Shown here in pieces: positions 1-6,946 of a DNA stretch of 26,932 nucleotides. This stretch comes from DATAWZ01 sp036266975 (lineage in GTDB: Bacteria; Actinomycetota; Thermoleophilia; Solirubrobacterales; Solirubrobacteraceae), in contig DATAWZ010000024.1 in the NCBI GenBank assembly GCA_036266975.1, forward strand, positions 1 to 26,932, written 5' to 3'. Below the pieces are notes generated by a model. The model was not told the origin of the DNA. It was given only the letters and a program-made list of their open reading frames with translations, and made no database searches. How positions within the stretch are numbered: position 1 is the stretch's first letter; each line of letters opens with the position of its first letter. The position numbers and the translations under genes are program-made.

Positions 1-126
1 CTCCTCATGAAACTGCAGCGCACCCTTGTGGTACTCAAACTCCGCCGCCCGATCCAGCAACGCCTGAGTCTCAACATCAAAACCCCGCCCACTGGGGCGG
101 TCAAGCGCCGAGCCGAAATCGCTCAT
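1..126 (-). CDS. Unknown protein, N-terminal fragment (runs off the window)
   Basis: An open frame of 42 codons reads from ATG at 126 leftward to the window edge with no stop. A strong Shine-Dalgarno-like GAGGAGGA lies 7 nt upstream of the ATG (complement of about 134-141), which supports both the gene and its start. The visible protein begins MSDFGSALDRPSGRGFDVE and is soluble and mixed-charge, with no signal peptide or membrane segment. I do not recognise a family. Codon use differs from the rest of the window: about 13 of 42 codons end in T (GAT, TTT, GGT, CTT and others), whereas neighbouring genes nearly always end in G or C. This could mean recent acquisition or weak codon selection, but 42 codons is a small sample. 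Confidence 0.6.
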   Translation of the reverse strand, partial: MSDFGSALDRPSGRGFDVETQALLDRAAEFEYHKGALQFHEE

Positions 127-491
127 GCCGAGTCCTCCTCGTGGACGCCCGCGGCGGGGTCCGATTGGTGTGCCAGTCGATGCCGGCCGAGGTCGCAGGC
201 ACGCGCTCCCAGACGAGCGGGGCTGCAAGCAGGAGTACGCGAATGAGCCAGGGGTGTCGACCCCTGCGGTCTCGACTCGTGTCCTTTCAATTTCCCTCTC
301 CTCTCGGACCGGAACGTCTTCCAGCCCGTCTCGCCTGCCACCGGTCGAGGGCGTCCCTCTGCCGACATGGCGACAATAAGCCTACTCCCCGGTCCGGCGA
401 CGCGTGCTAGCCGACAACCGGGGTGTCCGTGGGTGTCGGATCCGCACCGTCTCACATCGGGGAGCGGAATCCCCGGTGGGGACGCCTCCGT
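127..491. other. Gene-free stretch with two short hairpins
   Basis: No convincing gene lies between the minus-strand start at 126 and the plus-strand start at 492; open frames here lack ribosome sites and coding character. Two perfect hairpins are visible. CAGGGGT/ACCCCTG (249-255/260-266) encloses the tetraloop GTCG. CGGGGA/TCCCCG (458-463/470-475) sits just upstream of the ribosome site of the gene at 492. Neither is followed by a T-run. The region should carry the divergent promoters of the two flanking genes, but I cannot pick clear -35/-10 pairs. Confidence 0.4.
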
Positions 492-812
492 ATGCGCTAC
501 CGTGAGCGGATGGCGCCACCGCCGGCTATCGGCTTGGTCCTGTTGGGCGTCCTCACGGGGGCTGGGATCATCATCTTCCTGCTGATCATCGCGACCTTCT
601 CGCCGATGAGCAGTTCGGAGATCCTCGGGTTTGACCCGGTGGGGAACGCCGCGCGCCGCGCCGCGGCGGAGGCCGAGGACGAGGAGCAGATGCTCGCCCT
701 GCAGAACCGCTTCCGCCGGGAGGCCGGCGAGCGCGAGGTCGCCGAAGAGGAGTTCCACGCAGAGATCCAGCGCGAGCAGGGCGATACCCGCTACGGCGCT
801 CCGCCGAGCTGA
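492..812 (+). CDS. Small single-pass membrane protein with charged helical tail
   Basis: Encodes about 106 residues from ATG 492, preceded by GGTGGGGA about 10 nt upstream. An in-frame GTG at 423 would add 23 unlikely-looking residues, and ATG 510 is a further option. A short basic N-terminus (MRYRERMAPPP) leads into one hydrophobic segment of about 25 residues (roughly residues 11-36, rich in L, I, V and G). A cytoplasmic-looking Glu/Arg/Ala-rich tail follows, probably helical or coiled-coil (about residues 50-98). The basic N-terminus and long acidic/basic C-terminus do not settle topology. No enzymatic motif is seen and no family is recognised. It stands alone, ending 32 nt before the convergent chelatase-like gene. 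Confidence 0.55.
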   Translation: MRYRERMAPPPAIGLVLLGVLTGAGIIIFLLIIATFSPMSSSEILGFDPVGNAARRAAAEAEDEEQMLALQNRFRREAGEREVAEEEFHAEIQREQGDTRYGAPPS

Positions 813-843
813 GCCTTCGTCGCTGCCCCGGCCGGGGCCCCGC

Positions 844-2754
844 TCAGGTGAGCAGCTCGCTGACGGCGGGCCCGATGTCCGCGGTGCCGCGCACGAGCAG
901 GTGACGGCCGCCGCCCCGCTGGGCGAGCTCGCGCCCGGCCGAGAGCGCCTCGGGATCCTCGCTGGTGCCGAGCACGTGCAGCCGGTCGATGCCGGCGAGC
1001 GAGCGGTGCGGATCCCCGCCGGCGGTCGGTAGGCAGTCGCTCATCAGCAGCACGATGCGCTCGGCCCCGGTGGCGCAGCGTTCGAGCTGGGCGGCTCCGG
1101 CGCGCAGCGCGGCGGCGAGATCGGTGGTGCCCCGGCCACGCAGCGAGAGCAGCGCGTCGACGAGCTCGGTGGCGGCGCGGCGCTGCCCCTGACCCTGGAG
1201 GACGAGTGGCTCGTCGGCGAAGGCGAGCACGCTCGAGTCGGCGCGCCGCGTCGCGGCGAGCACGACCGCGGCGGCCGCGAGCGCCGCCATCGCGACGGCC
1301 TGGCCGCGCATCGACCCGCTGCGGTCGACGAGCAGGCAGACCGGGCGCGGGCTCGCGCGGAACTGCCGCACGACGAGGTCCTCGGCCGCCCAGGCGCGGC
1401 GGCCGTCGGCCCGCTCGAGCGTGCGCTCGAGCTCGATCTCCCCCTCGAGGCCAGGCGCCGTGACGAGGCGACGGATCCCGCGCTCCGGGCTCCGGCGCGG
1501 CGCGACCATCGAGACGACCACCCGGGCGGCCAGGGCGCGTGCCTGGCGGCGCAGCTCGGGGTCGGTGGCGCTCGCCAGGTCGGCGAGCAGCGCGAGCGCG
1601 CGGTCGCGGTCCTCGCTCATCGTCTCGGCGAACGCGCCCTCGTCGAGCTGGCCGACCTGCGGCGAGACGCGCTGCAGCTGGGGATGGCGGCGGGCGAGCT
1701 CGTCGCGCCCGGTCGTCCGCCGAGCCGCCTCCTGCACGCTGCGCCGCGCGGCGTCGCCCTCGACGCCGCCCCGTGGCGGCGCCGGCGCGGGGGGGTCGGG
1801 GGTGGGCGGGTGGACGCCCGTCTGCAGGGGCCCCGCGCTCCCGTCCTCAGACGGGGGCGGGGCGGGCGCTTTTTTTGCCCGGCGCTCGTGCAGGATGCGC
1901 TCGAGCAGGCGAGCGATGACGGTCTCCGCAGTCTCGGCGCCGCCGTCCTGGAGGCGCACGCGCCCGGAGAACGCGGCCAGCGCGGCGTCGAGCAGGGTCG
2001 CCGGCGGCGGCTCGGCGGGCGGCTCGCCGCGCAGCTCGACCAGGCCGCCGCTGACGAGCACCATGTCGACCGCGCCGCGGACCGAGGAGCCCGTGCGCAG
2101 CGCCACCTCGGTGCGCGTCGCGCGGGCGAGCGAGACCGCGATCTCGTGCAGGTCCCCGTCCACGCCGGTCACCCGGCGCACGATCGCCCGCTCGGCGTCC
2201 TCGTCCTGGTAGCCCATGGCGATCCGGCACATCCGGTCGTAGATCGCCTGGCCCACCCGTGCCGTGCCGACGGCGTCGAACGGGTTCATCGCGGCGATCA
2301 GTCGAAAGCGGGTATCGGCGGGCTGGTGGCCGAGGCGCGGGACGTGCACCTCGCCCTCGGCGAGGGCGGTGATCAGCACGTTGAGCGTCTCCTCGGGGAC
2401 GCGGTTGAGCTCCTCCATGTACAACAGCGTGCCCTCGCGCAACGCGTTGAGCAGCGGGCCGGGCGTGAACGCCTCCGGCCGGTAGCCGCCATCGAGGACC
2501 AGCGCGGGGTCGAACGCGCCCAGCAACCGCCCGGGGGTCAGCTCGGCGTTGCCCTCGACGAACTCGAGTCCCCAGCCCATCGCGTCGGCCACCGCGCGCA
2601 GCAGAGTCGACTTGCCGGTGCCCGGGGGGCCCTCGAGCACGATGTGGCAGCCGCTGCGCAGGCTGCTCACGAGCACCTCGCTCTCGCGCCGCAGTCCGAC
2701 GATGCGCTCGTCGAGCGTGGAGAAGATCCCGGCGGGCGAGACGGGAGCGGTCAC
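844..2754 (-). CDS. AAA+/vWA fusion protein, Mg/Co-chelatase subunit I-D type (ChlD/BchD-like)
   Basis: A 636-residue protein with the layout of magnesium/cobalt chelatase medium subunits. The N-terminal AAA+ domain (about 10-290) has Walker A GPPGTGKS (42-49), a Walker B-like LLYMEELNR and sensor-1 IAAMNP. A Pro-rich linker spans about 296-335. The C-terminal von Willebrand A domain has a complete MIDAS: D477-x-S479-x-S481, a Thr in GRGTTD, and D573 in LLMSDC. In that family an AAA ring works with the vWA domain to drive metal insertion by a large CobN/ChlH subunit; no such gene is in this window. A MoxR/CoxD-E type chaperone is the alternative. The protein has only three lysines: K48 (AAG) and K294-K295, encoded AAA-AAA inside a slippery run in the linker (see next feature). 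The start is ATG 2754, 11 nt from the HxlR gene end, so the two are probably co-transcribed. Confidence 0.8.
   Translation of the reverse strand: MTAPVSPAGIFSTLDERIVGLRRESEVLVSSLRSGCHIVLEGPPGTGKSTLLRAVADAMGWGLEFVEGNAELTPGRLLGAFDPALVLDGGYRPEAFTPGPLLNALREGTLLYMEELNRVPEETLNVLITALAEGEVHVPRLGHQPADTRFRLIAAMNPFDAVGTARVGQAIYDRMCRIAMGYQDEDAERAIVRRVTGVDGDLHEIAVSLARATRTEVALRTGSSVRGAVDMVLVSGGLVELRGEPPAEPPPATLLDAALAAFSGRVRLQDGGAETAETVIARLLERILHERRAKKAPAPPPSEDGSAGPLQTGVHPPTPDPPAPAPPRGGVEGDAARRSVQEAARRTTGRDELARRHPQLQRVSPQVGQLDEGAFAETMSEDRDRALALLADLASATDPELRRQARALAARVVVSMVAPRRSPERGIRRLVTAPGLEGEIELERTLERADGRRAWAAEDLVVRQFRASPRPVCLLVDRSGSMRGQAVAMAALAAAAVVLAATRRADSSVLAFADEPLVLQGQGQRRAATELVDALLSLRGRGTTDLAAALRAGAAQLERCATGAERIVLLMSDCLPTAGGDPHRSLAGIDRLHVLGTSEDPEALSAGRELAQRGGGRHLLVRGTADIGPAVSELLT
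1830..1876 (-). promoter_or_regulatory. Putative programmed -1 ribosomal frameshift signal
   Basis: On the minus strand the linker codons GCA AAA AAA form the heptamer A_AAA_AAA (1876-1870) in exact X_XXY_YYZ phase. Six nt downstream begins a nested GC hairpin: outer stem GCCCCG/CGGGGC (1863-1858 with 1835-1830) and inner stem CCCGTC/GACGGG (1855-1850 with 1845-1840), with loop TGAG. After a -1 slip the frame reads seven codons (S-A-R-P-A-P-V) and stops at TGA 1849-1847, which lies in that loop. The product would be 302 residues, comprising the AAA+ domain alone, against 636 for full length. I see no strong internal Shine-Dalgarno stimulator upstream of the slip site. The structure was folded by eye. 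Confidence 0.6.
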
Positions 2755-2764
2755 CGCTCGCAGG

Positions 2765-3229
2765 CTAGTCGTTCGCCGGCGCGGGCATCGAGCGCAGGCG
2801 GCGCAGACGCACCGAGCCGGAGTCGAGCGGCTCGCCGCAGCGGTCGCAGCGCAGCCGCTCGTCCACGCTGCCGCCGCAGTCGCGATGCTCGAAGACGGCG
2901 GGGGCCCCGTCGGGCGCCAGGTGCCGGTCTCCCCAGCGCAGCAGGTGCACGATCACCGGCCAGAGCTCGAGGCCCTTCCCGGTGGGGACGTACTCGTGCC
3001 GGCGCGGGCGCTCCTGATACACACGCCGCTCGAGGATGCCGCTCTCGACCAGCCGCTCGAGCCGCGCCTGCAGCACGTTGCGGGCGACGCCCAGGCTGCG
3101 CTGGAAGTCGTCGAAGCGGCGCACGCCGAGCAGGGCGTCGCGCACGACGAGCAGCGTCCAGCGCTCGCCGACGATTTCGAGCGCCCGGGCGATCGAGCAG
3201 TCCTGGGACTCGTAGCGGTTCCCGAGCAT
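2765..3229 (-). CDS. HxlR-family winged-helix transcriptional regulator
   Basis: A 154-residue DNA-binding protein. Residues about 10-100 match the HxlR winged helix: CSIARALEIVGERWTLLVVRDAL, the recognition region RFDDFQRSLGVARNVLQARLERL, and a wing ending in YVPTGKG. The N-terminal Cys (C11) sits where some HxlR proteins sense oxidants or electrophiles. The C-terminus has an extra Cys-rich piece (C-GGSVDERLRCDRCGEPL) that looks like a small zinc ribbon, as in some longer HxlR members. It is divergent from the DHA2 exporter at 3308, and a palindrome lies in the shared intergenic space, so it probably represses or controls the exporter and itself. The chelatase-like gene follows 11 nt downstream. 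Start ATG 3229 has a poor ribosome site. Confidence 0.85.
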   Translation of the reverse strand: MLGNRYESQDCSIARALEIVGERWTLLVVRDALLGVRRFDDFQRSLGVARNVLQARLERLVESGILERRVYQERPRRHEYVPTGKGLELWPVIVHLLRWGDRHLAPDGAPAVFEHRDCGGSVDERLRCDRCGEPLDSGSVRLRRLRSMPAPAND

Positions 3230-3239
3230 GCGTCCAGTC

Positions 3240-3303
3240 TAGTTGCTTGATGAAACCTACTACGCGGCGCGAGCTCCGGGTGCTATTCTGACGTTTACGT
3301 AAA
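3240..3303. promoter_or_regulatory. Divergent HxlR/exporter control region with two palindromes
   Basis: The 78-bp space between the divergent starts holds an imperfect inverted repeat TAGTTG-N11-CTACTA (3240-3262, 5 of 6 positions matching) and a perfect 10-bp palindrome TTTACGTAAA (3294-3303) directly before the exporter ATG. A -10-like TATTCT lies at 3284-3289, placing a start near 3296 and leaving only about a 12-nt leader with no Shine-Dalgarno. The first palindrome has HxlR-operator geometry; the second lies around the predicted transcription start, where a bound protein would block initiation. Assignment to HxlR or to the MerR protein is inference. Confidence 0.45.
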
Positions 3304-3307
3304 GATC

Positions 3308-4801
3308 ATGAGTGTCACGCTCCCCCGCCCCCATTCGCTCACCCGCCGCTGGCAGTCAGGCGTCGGGGAGGGCACCGAGAACTACAAGTGGTGGGCGCTG
3401 TCCTGCACCAGCCTCGGCATGCTGCTGGCGGCGACCAACTCGGGCACGCTGATCATCGCGCTGCCCGACCTCGAGCGCCATCTGCACGTCGGCCTGCTCA
3501 CGCTGGTGTGGGTGATCCTCGCCTATCTGATCGCGGCCACCGTGCTGGTGCTCACCGCGGGCCGCCTGTCGGACCTCTTCGGGCGCAAGCTCGCGTACGT
3601 CGGCGGCTTCGTGCTGTTCGCGGCCGCCTCGCTCGGCGCCGGGTTCGCGTCGGGCGGGACCGATCTGATCCTGTGGCGGATCGCGCAGGGAGTCGGCGGC
3701 TCGTTCATGTTCGCCAACGCGGCCGCGCTGGTCACCGACGCCTTCCCGGCCGAGCAGCTCGGCCTGGCGATGGGCACCAACACGATGATGGCCGCCGTCG
3801 GGCTCGTGCTCGGCCCGGTGCTCGGCGGCGCGCTCGTCGACATCTCCTGGCACTGGGTCTTCTGGTTCAACGTGCCCTTCGCGCTGTTCGGCGCGGTCTG
3901 GGGCATGGCCGTTCTGCGCGAGCTCGCCTCGCCGGACTCGGTACGCGGGCTGGATCTTCCCGGCACGGTGACCTTCGTAGTCGGTCTCACCGGGCTGGTA
4001 ATCGCCGTGTCGCGCGGCGGCATCTCCGGCTGGAGCGGGCCGCTGGTCATCGGCGGCTTTGCCGCCGCCGCGGTGTTGCTCCCCCTGTGGCTGGTGATCG
4101 AGCAGCGCGGCCGGGCTCCGATGCTCGACCCGGACCTGTTCCGCAACCGCCTGTTCGCCGCGGCCACGGCCGCGGCGTTCCTGAACGGCCTGGCGCGCTT
4201 CGCGCTGATGTTCGTGTTCGTCTTCTACTTCCAGGGGGCCCAGAGCGACAGCCCGATCACCGCCGGCATCAAGCTCGCGCCGCTCGCCGTCGGGATGCTG
4301 ATCGCCTCGCCGGTCGCCGGCGCCCTCGCCGACCGGCACGGGTCGCGCGGACTGGCCGTCCTGGGGATGCTGATCACCGCCGCGGGCCTGGCGGCGATGA
4401 CCACGCTGCAGGTCCACACCGCCTACTGGCAGGCCGCGGTCTGGCTCGCGCTCGTGGGCATCGGCTCGGGCCTGTTCAACTCTCCCAACGCGGCGGCGAT
4501 GATGGGCACGGTGCCGCCGAACCGACGCGGCGTCGCCGCCGGCGCGCGGATGCTGCTGCAGAACACCGGAGCGGTCATGTCGATCGCGCTGGTGATGGCG
4601 ATCATCACCGCCTCGGTGCCCAAGGCGACGCTGTTCCGGGTCTTCAGCGGGCTCGCCAAGGGCCTGTCCGCCCAGCGCCTGGCTCCGTTCATCGCCAACA
4701 TGCACACCGCGCTGTGGGTCCTGACCGCCACCGCGCTCCTCGGCGCCGTGGTGTGCGCGATGCGTGGCAAGCACCAGCGTCCGGAGGCACAGAGCTCGTG
4801 A
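3308..4801 (+). CDS. DHA2-family (14-TM) MFS drug-efflux transporter
   Basis: A 497-residue integral membrane protein of the major facilitator superfamily, DHA2 (EmrB/QacA-like) type, which exports drugs or toxic metabolites by proton antiport. After a hydrophilic leader of about 28 residues, TM1 starts at WWALSCTSLGMLL. Motif A appears as AGRLSDLFGRK after TM2. The antiporter motif C region is GLVLGPVLGGALVD in TM5, and a second motif-A-like loop GALADRHGSRG lies in the C-terminal half. Hydrophobic segments fit 14 helices. ATG 3308 has no Shine-Dalgarno but lies just after a -10 box, consistent with a very short leader. It is divergent from an HxlR regulator and overlaps a MerR gene by 4 nt, so it is apparently under dual control. 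The substrate cannot be read from the sequence. Confidence 0.9.
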   Translation: MSVTLPRPHSLTRRWQSGVGEGTENYKWWALSCTSLGMLLAATNSGTLIIALPDLERHLHVGLLTLVWVILAYLIAATVLVLTAGRLSDLFGRKLAYVGGFVLFAAASLGAGFASGGTDLILWRIAQGVGGSFMFANAAALVTDAFPAEQLGLAMGTNTMMAAVGLVLGPVLGGALVDISWHWVFWFNVPFALFGAVWGMAVLRELASPDSVRGLDLPGTVTFVVGLTGLVIAVSRGGISGWSGPLVIGGFAAAAVLLPLWLVIEQRGRAPMLDPDLFRNRLFAAATAAAFLNGLARFALMFVFVFYFQGAQSDSPITAGIKLAPLAVGMLIASPVAGALADRHGSRGLAVLGMLITAAGLAAMTTLQVHTAYWQAAVWLALVGIGSGLFNSPNAAAMMGTVPPNRRGVAAGARMLLQNTGAVMSIALVMAIITASVPKATLFRVFSGLAKGLSAQRLAPFIANMHTALWVLTATALLGAVVCAMRGKHQRPEAQSS

Positions 4802-5232
4802 GCGCCGCGACCGTCGAGACCCTGCGCATCGGCGACGTCGCCCGCGCGGTGGGAACCACGCCGCGTACGATCCGCTACTACGAGGAAATCGGCCTGCTGC
4901 CCGACTCCACCGGGCGTCCCGCGGGCCGGCACCGCTGCTACACCGCGGCCGACGTCGACCGCCTGCGGGAGATCCTGCGGCTCAAGGAGCTGCTCGGGAT
5001 CACCCTGGAGGAGCTGCGCACGCTGCTCGAGGCGGAGGAGGCGCGAGCGGTGATCCGCCGGGAGCTGCCGGTGACCGATGACCCCGGGGAGCGTCGCGCC
5101 CTGCTCGAGCAGGCGCTCGTCCATCTCGACCGCCAGCTCGCGCTGGTCGACCGCCGGGCCGCCGAGCTCGAGCGCCTCCGCGCCGACCTCGACGATCGCC
5201 GACAGCGCGTGCTCGCCCGACTGGCCGAGTAG
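4798..5232 (+). CDS. MerR-family transcriptional regulator
   Basis: A 144-residue regulator. The MerR helix-turn-helix and wing span about residues 7-75 (RIGDVARAVGTTPRTIRYYEEIGLLP, then RCYTAADVDRLREILRLKELLG), followed by a Leu/Arg/Glu-rich dimerising coiled coil to the C-terminus. There is no cysteine cluster for metal binding and no fused effector domain, so the ligand is unknown. GTG 4798 overlaps the exporter stop (GTGA) and is preceded by GGAGG at 4783-4787, so translation is coupled to the exporter. MerR proteins usually activate from spacers of 19-20 bp. The natural target is the exporter's own promoter, making this a feedback regulator, but that is inferred from gene order. The long frame running upstream through the exporter is only its GC-rich shadow. 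Confidence 0.9.
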   Translation: MSAATVETLRIGDVARAVGTTPRTIRYYEEIGLLPDSTGRPAGRHRCYTAADVDRLREILRLKELLGITLEELRTLLEAEEARAVIRRELPVTDDPGERRALLEQALVHLDRQLALVDRRAAELERLRADLDDRRQRVLARLAE

Positions 5233-5255
5233 CGGTCGCGTACTCTCGCGCTCGG

Positions 5256-5540
5256 ATGAGCGCGTGGAGTGCCCCCTCGGTGCAGGTGCCCCACTGGCGC
5301 GACCCGCAGGGGCGGCGCGCGACCGTGCAGGCCGCGCTCGCCGGGCGCACGCCCGAGGAACAGGCGGCGATCGTGCGCGCCCACGCCGAGGCGGTCGGCG
5401 CGATCATCCACGCCGCCGGCGAGGCGAGGCTACGCGAGGGCGGCCGCATGGAGGCGCGCTCGCTGGCCACGCAGGCCGCGCGCCTGTGCGGCGAGCTGGC
5501 CGGGCTGTGGCCGGCGGGCTCGAACGAACCGCTGGCGTAA
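5256..5540 (+). CDS. Small hypothetical protein
   Basis: 94 residues, soluble, Ala/Arg/Glu-rich and predicted helical, with no recognised family. The mid-part PEEQAAIVRAHAEAVGAIIHAAGEARLREGG looks like an amphipathic helical bundle. ATG 5256 lies 9 nt after a -10-like TACTCT (5241-5246), which suggests a near-leaderless transcript separate from the MerR gene ending 23 nt upstream. A long perfect inverted repeat begins 4 nt after the stop and fits a transcription end. Codon use is like that of neighbouring real genes. It could be a spurious frame, since long open frames are common at this GC content, but the flanking signals favour a gene. Confidence 0.45.
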   Translation: MSAWSAPSVQVPHWRDPQGRRATVQAALAGRTPEEQAAIVRAHAEAVGAIIHAAGEARLREGGRMEARSLATQAARLCGELAGLWPAGSNEPLA

Positions 5541-5544
5541 GGGT

Positions 5545-5598
5545 CGTCCGAGCGCTCCGGCGCGTCCAGCCCGCCTGCGTCGCGGCAGCGCTCGGACG
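5545..5598. terminator. Long perfect inverted repeat, probable bidirectional terminator
   Basis: CGTCCGAGCGCT (5545-5556) pairs perfectly with AGCGCTCGGACG (5587-5598), giving a 12-bp stem around a 30-nt GC-rich loop. It begins 4 nt after the stop of the small gene and lies 115 nt beyond the end of the convergent thiolase, so it could serve both strands. On the plus strand it is followed by CCCTTTGG, only a short T-run, so factor-dependent termination or an RNA-stabilising role is possible. The rest of 5541-5712 holds nothing else I can identify. Confidence 0.45.
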
Positions 5599-5712
5599 CC
5601 CTTTGGCCGGTGTGCCGCGCTCGACGGAATAATTCAGCTCAGCGCGGCACTGCCCGGCCGAGGCGCGCCGGCCGCCGTGGCGAGCCCGCATTACGGGCTG
5701 GTGACGCGCGAA

Positions 5713-6846
5713 TCAGCGTCCGAGGATGGTGATCGTGGCCACCGCGGGTCCCTCGCCGAGCCAGCCGCCGCCGTTCTCGGACAGCCCGACGCGGGCGTCG
5801 CTGACCTGGCGCGAGCGCAGCGTCCGCGCAGCTGATCGACGATCTCCACGAGCTGGGCACAGCCGGTCGCGCCGATCGGATGTCCGCGGCTGAGCAGGCC
5901 ACCCGAGGGATTGATCGGAACGCGCCCGTGCAGCGAGGTCTCCCCAGCGCGCAGCAGGGCGGGGCCGCCCCCCGGCTCGGCGAGCCCGATCTCCTCTGAG
6001 ACGATCAGCTCGGCCGGAGCGGCGGCATCGTGCCGCTCGATCACGTCGACGTCCTGTGGGGTCACGCCGGCGCTGCGGTAGGCGGCCCGGGCGGCGCTGG
6101 TGACCGCGCCCTCGGCGGCGGGCTTGACCCGGCCCGAGCGCATCGTCGCCGCGAGGATCCGCACCGGGTCGGCGTCCAAGCGCTCGAGCCCCTCCCGGGA
6201 GGCGAGCACCAGCGCGGCGGCGCCGTCGCCGATCGGCGAGCACATCAGCAGCCGCAGCGGCCCGGAGATCACGCGGCGGTCGAGCACGGTGCTCGGCCGT
6301 GACCGGGTCACGGTACTGGGCGTTGGGGTTCAGCGCGCCGTGGTCGTGGCTCTCGACCGGCATCCGCGCGAAGGCCTCGACCGTCGCACCGGTGCGCTCC
6401 ACGTAGCGGGCCGCCATCCCGGCGTAGACGTCCATGAACACCGACTTGCCCGTGCCGGGCTCGCCCCGCCCGAACTCGGAGACGTCGCGGGCGAGGTCGA
6501 GGACGCCGAACGTCTTGGCGCGGTCGGGGCCCGAGAGCTTCTCGGCCCCGACGGCGATCGCGTTCGCGGCGATCTGGAAGGCCGCCGGGCCCGACGCGCA
6601 GGCATTCTCGGTGTCGACGATCGGCTTGCCCAGCAGGCCGGTGTCGCGCAGCGCGACCTGGCCGCGGATCATCTCCTGGCCGGCGAGCGCGCCCTCGGCG
6701 GCGTTGGCGAAGCAGACGAAGTCGACCTCGTCGGGGGTGGCCCCGGCGTCCTCGAGCGCCCCGGCGACCGCGTCGCCGGCCAGCGAGCGCACGCTGGACC
6801 GCGGGAACTTGCCGAACGGCGTGATGAACGCTCCGGTGACGAACAC
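5713..6846 (-). pseudogene. SCP2-type thiolase / lipid-transfer-protein thiolase, two compensating frameshifts
   Basis: Thiolase homology is intact but split over two frames. From GTG 6846 (GGAAGGAG about 13 nt upstream) the first 185 residues are good thiolase, including the nucleophile Cys83 in NACASGPAA. At about 6291 an extra C in GAGCACC shifts homology to another frame. That frame carries MCSPIGDGAAALVL and the catalytic His motif SGGLLSRGHPIGATG until about 5811-5820. Homology then returns to the first frame for the C-terminus DARVGLSENGGGW. ENGGG replaces the usual CxGxG, as in SCP-x/Ltp thiolases. The starting frame stays open throughout, so a 377-residue protein would be made with about 158 wrong residues and no active-site His. 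These are either two sequencing indels or an inactivated gene. It is divergent from an acyl-CoA dehydrogenase, consistent with acyl-CoA or steroid-like degradation. Confidence 0.75.
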
Positions 6847-6946
6847 CTCAGAGATGTCGCTCCTTCCATCGACCGACGGCTGACGACACACGCATTCTCG
6901 CTCGGCGTGGGATCGTTCGCGGGCCGACGACACAGGAGAGAGACCG

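Noticed and set aside
7..246. Plus-strand frame at the left edge
   Set aside because: The minus strand has a strong ribosome site at ATG 126 and a coherent N-terminus, whereas the plus frame is Arg-rich shadow.
3356..4774. 472-codon antisense frame over the MFS gene
   Set aside because: Low-complexity shadow; the plus strand is a clear 14-TM transporter.
3388..4797. Long upstream extension of the MerR reading frame
   Set aside because: It is the +1 shadow of the MFS gene. MerR homology begins only after GTG 4798, which has GGAGG and a start-stop overlap.
5811..6294. Programmed frameshifting in the thiolase gene
   Set aside because: Neither shift point has a slippery heptamer or a phased stimulator, and two opposite shifts would be needed for one protein. 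Indel errors or gene decay are simpler.
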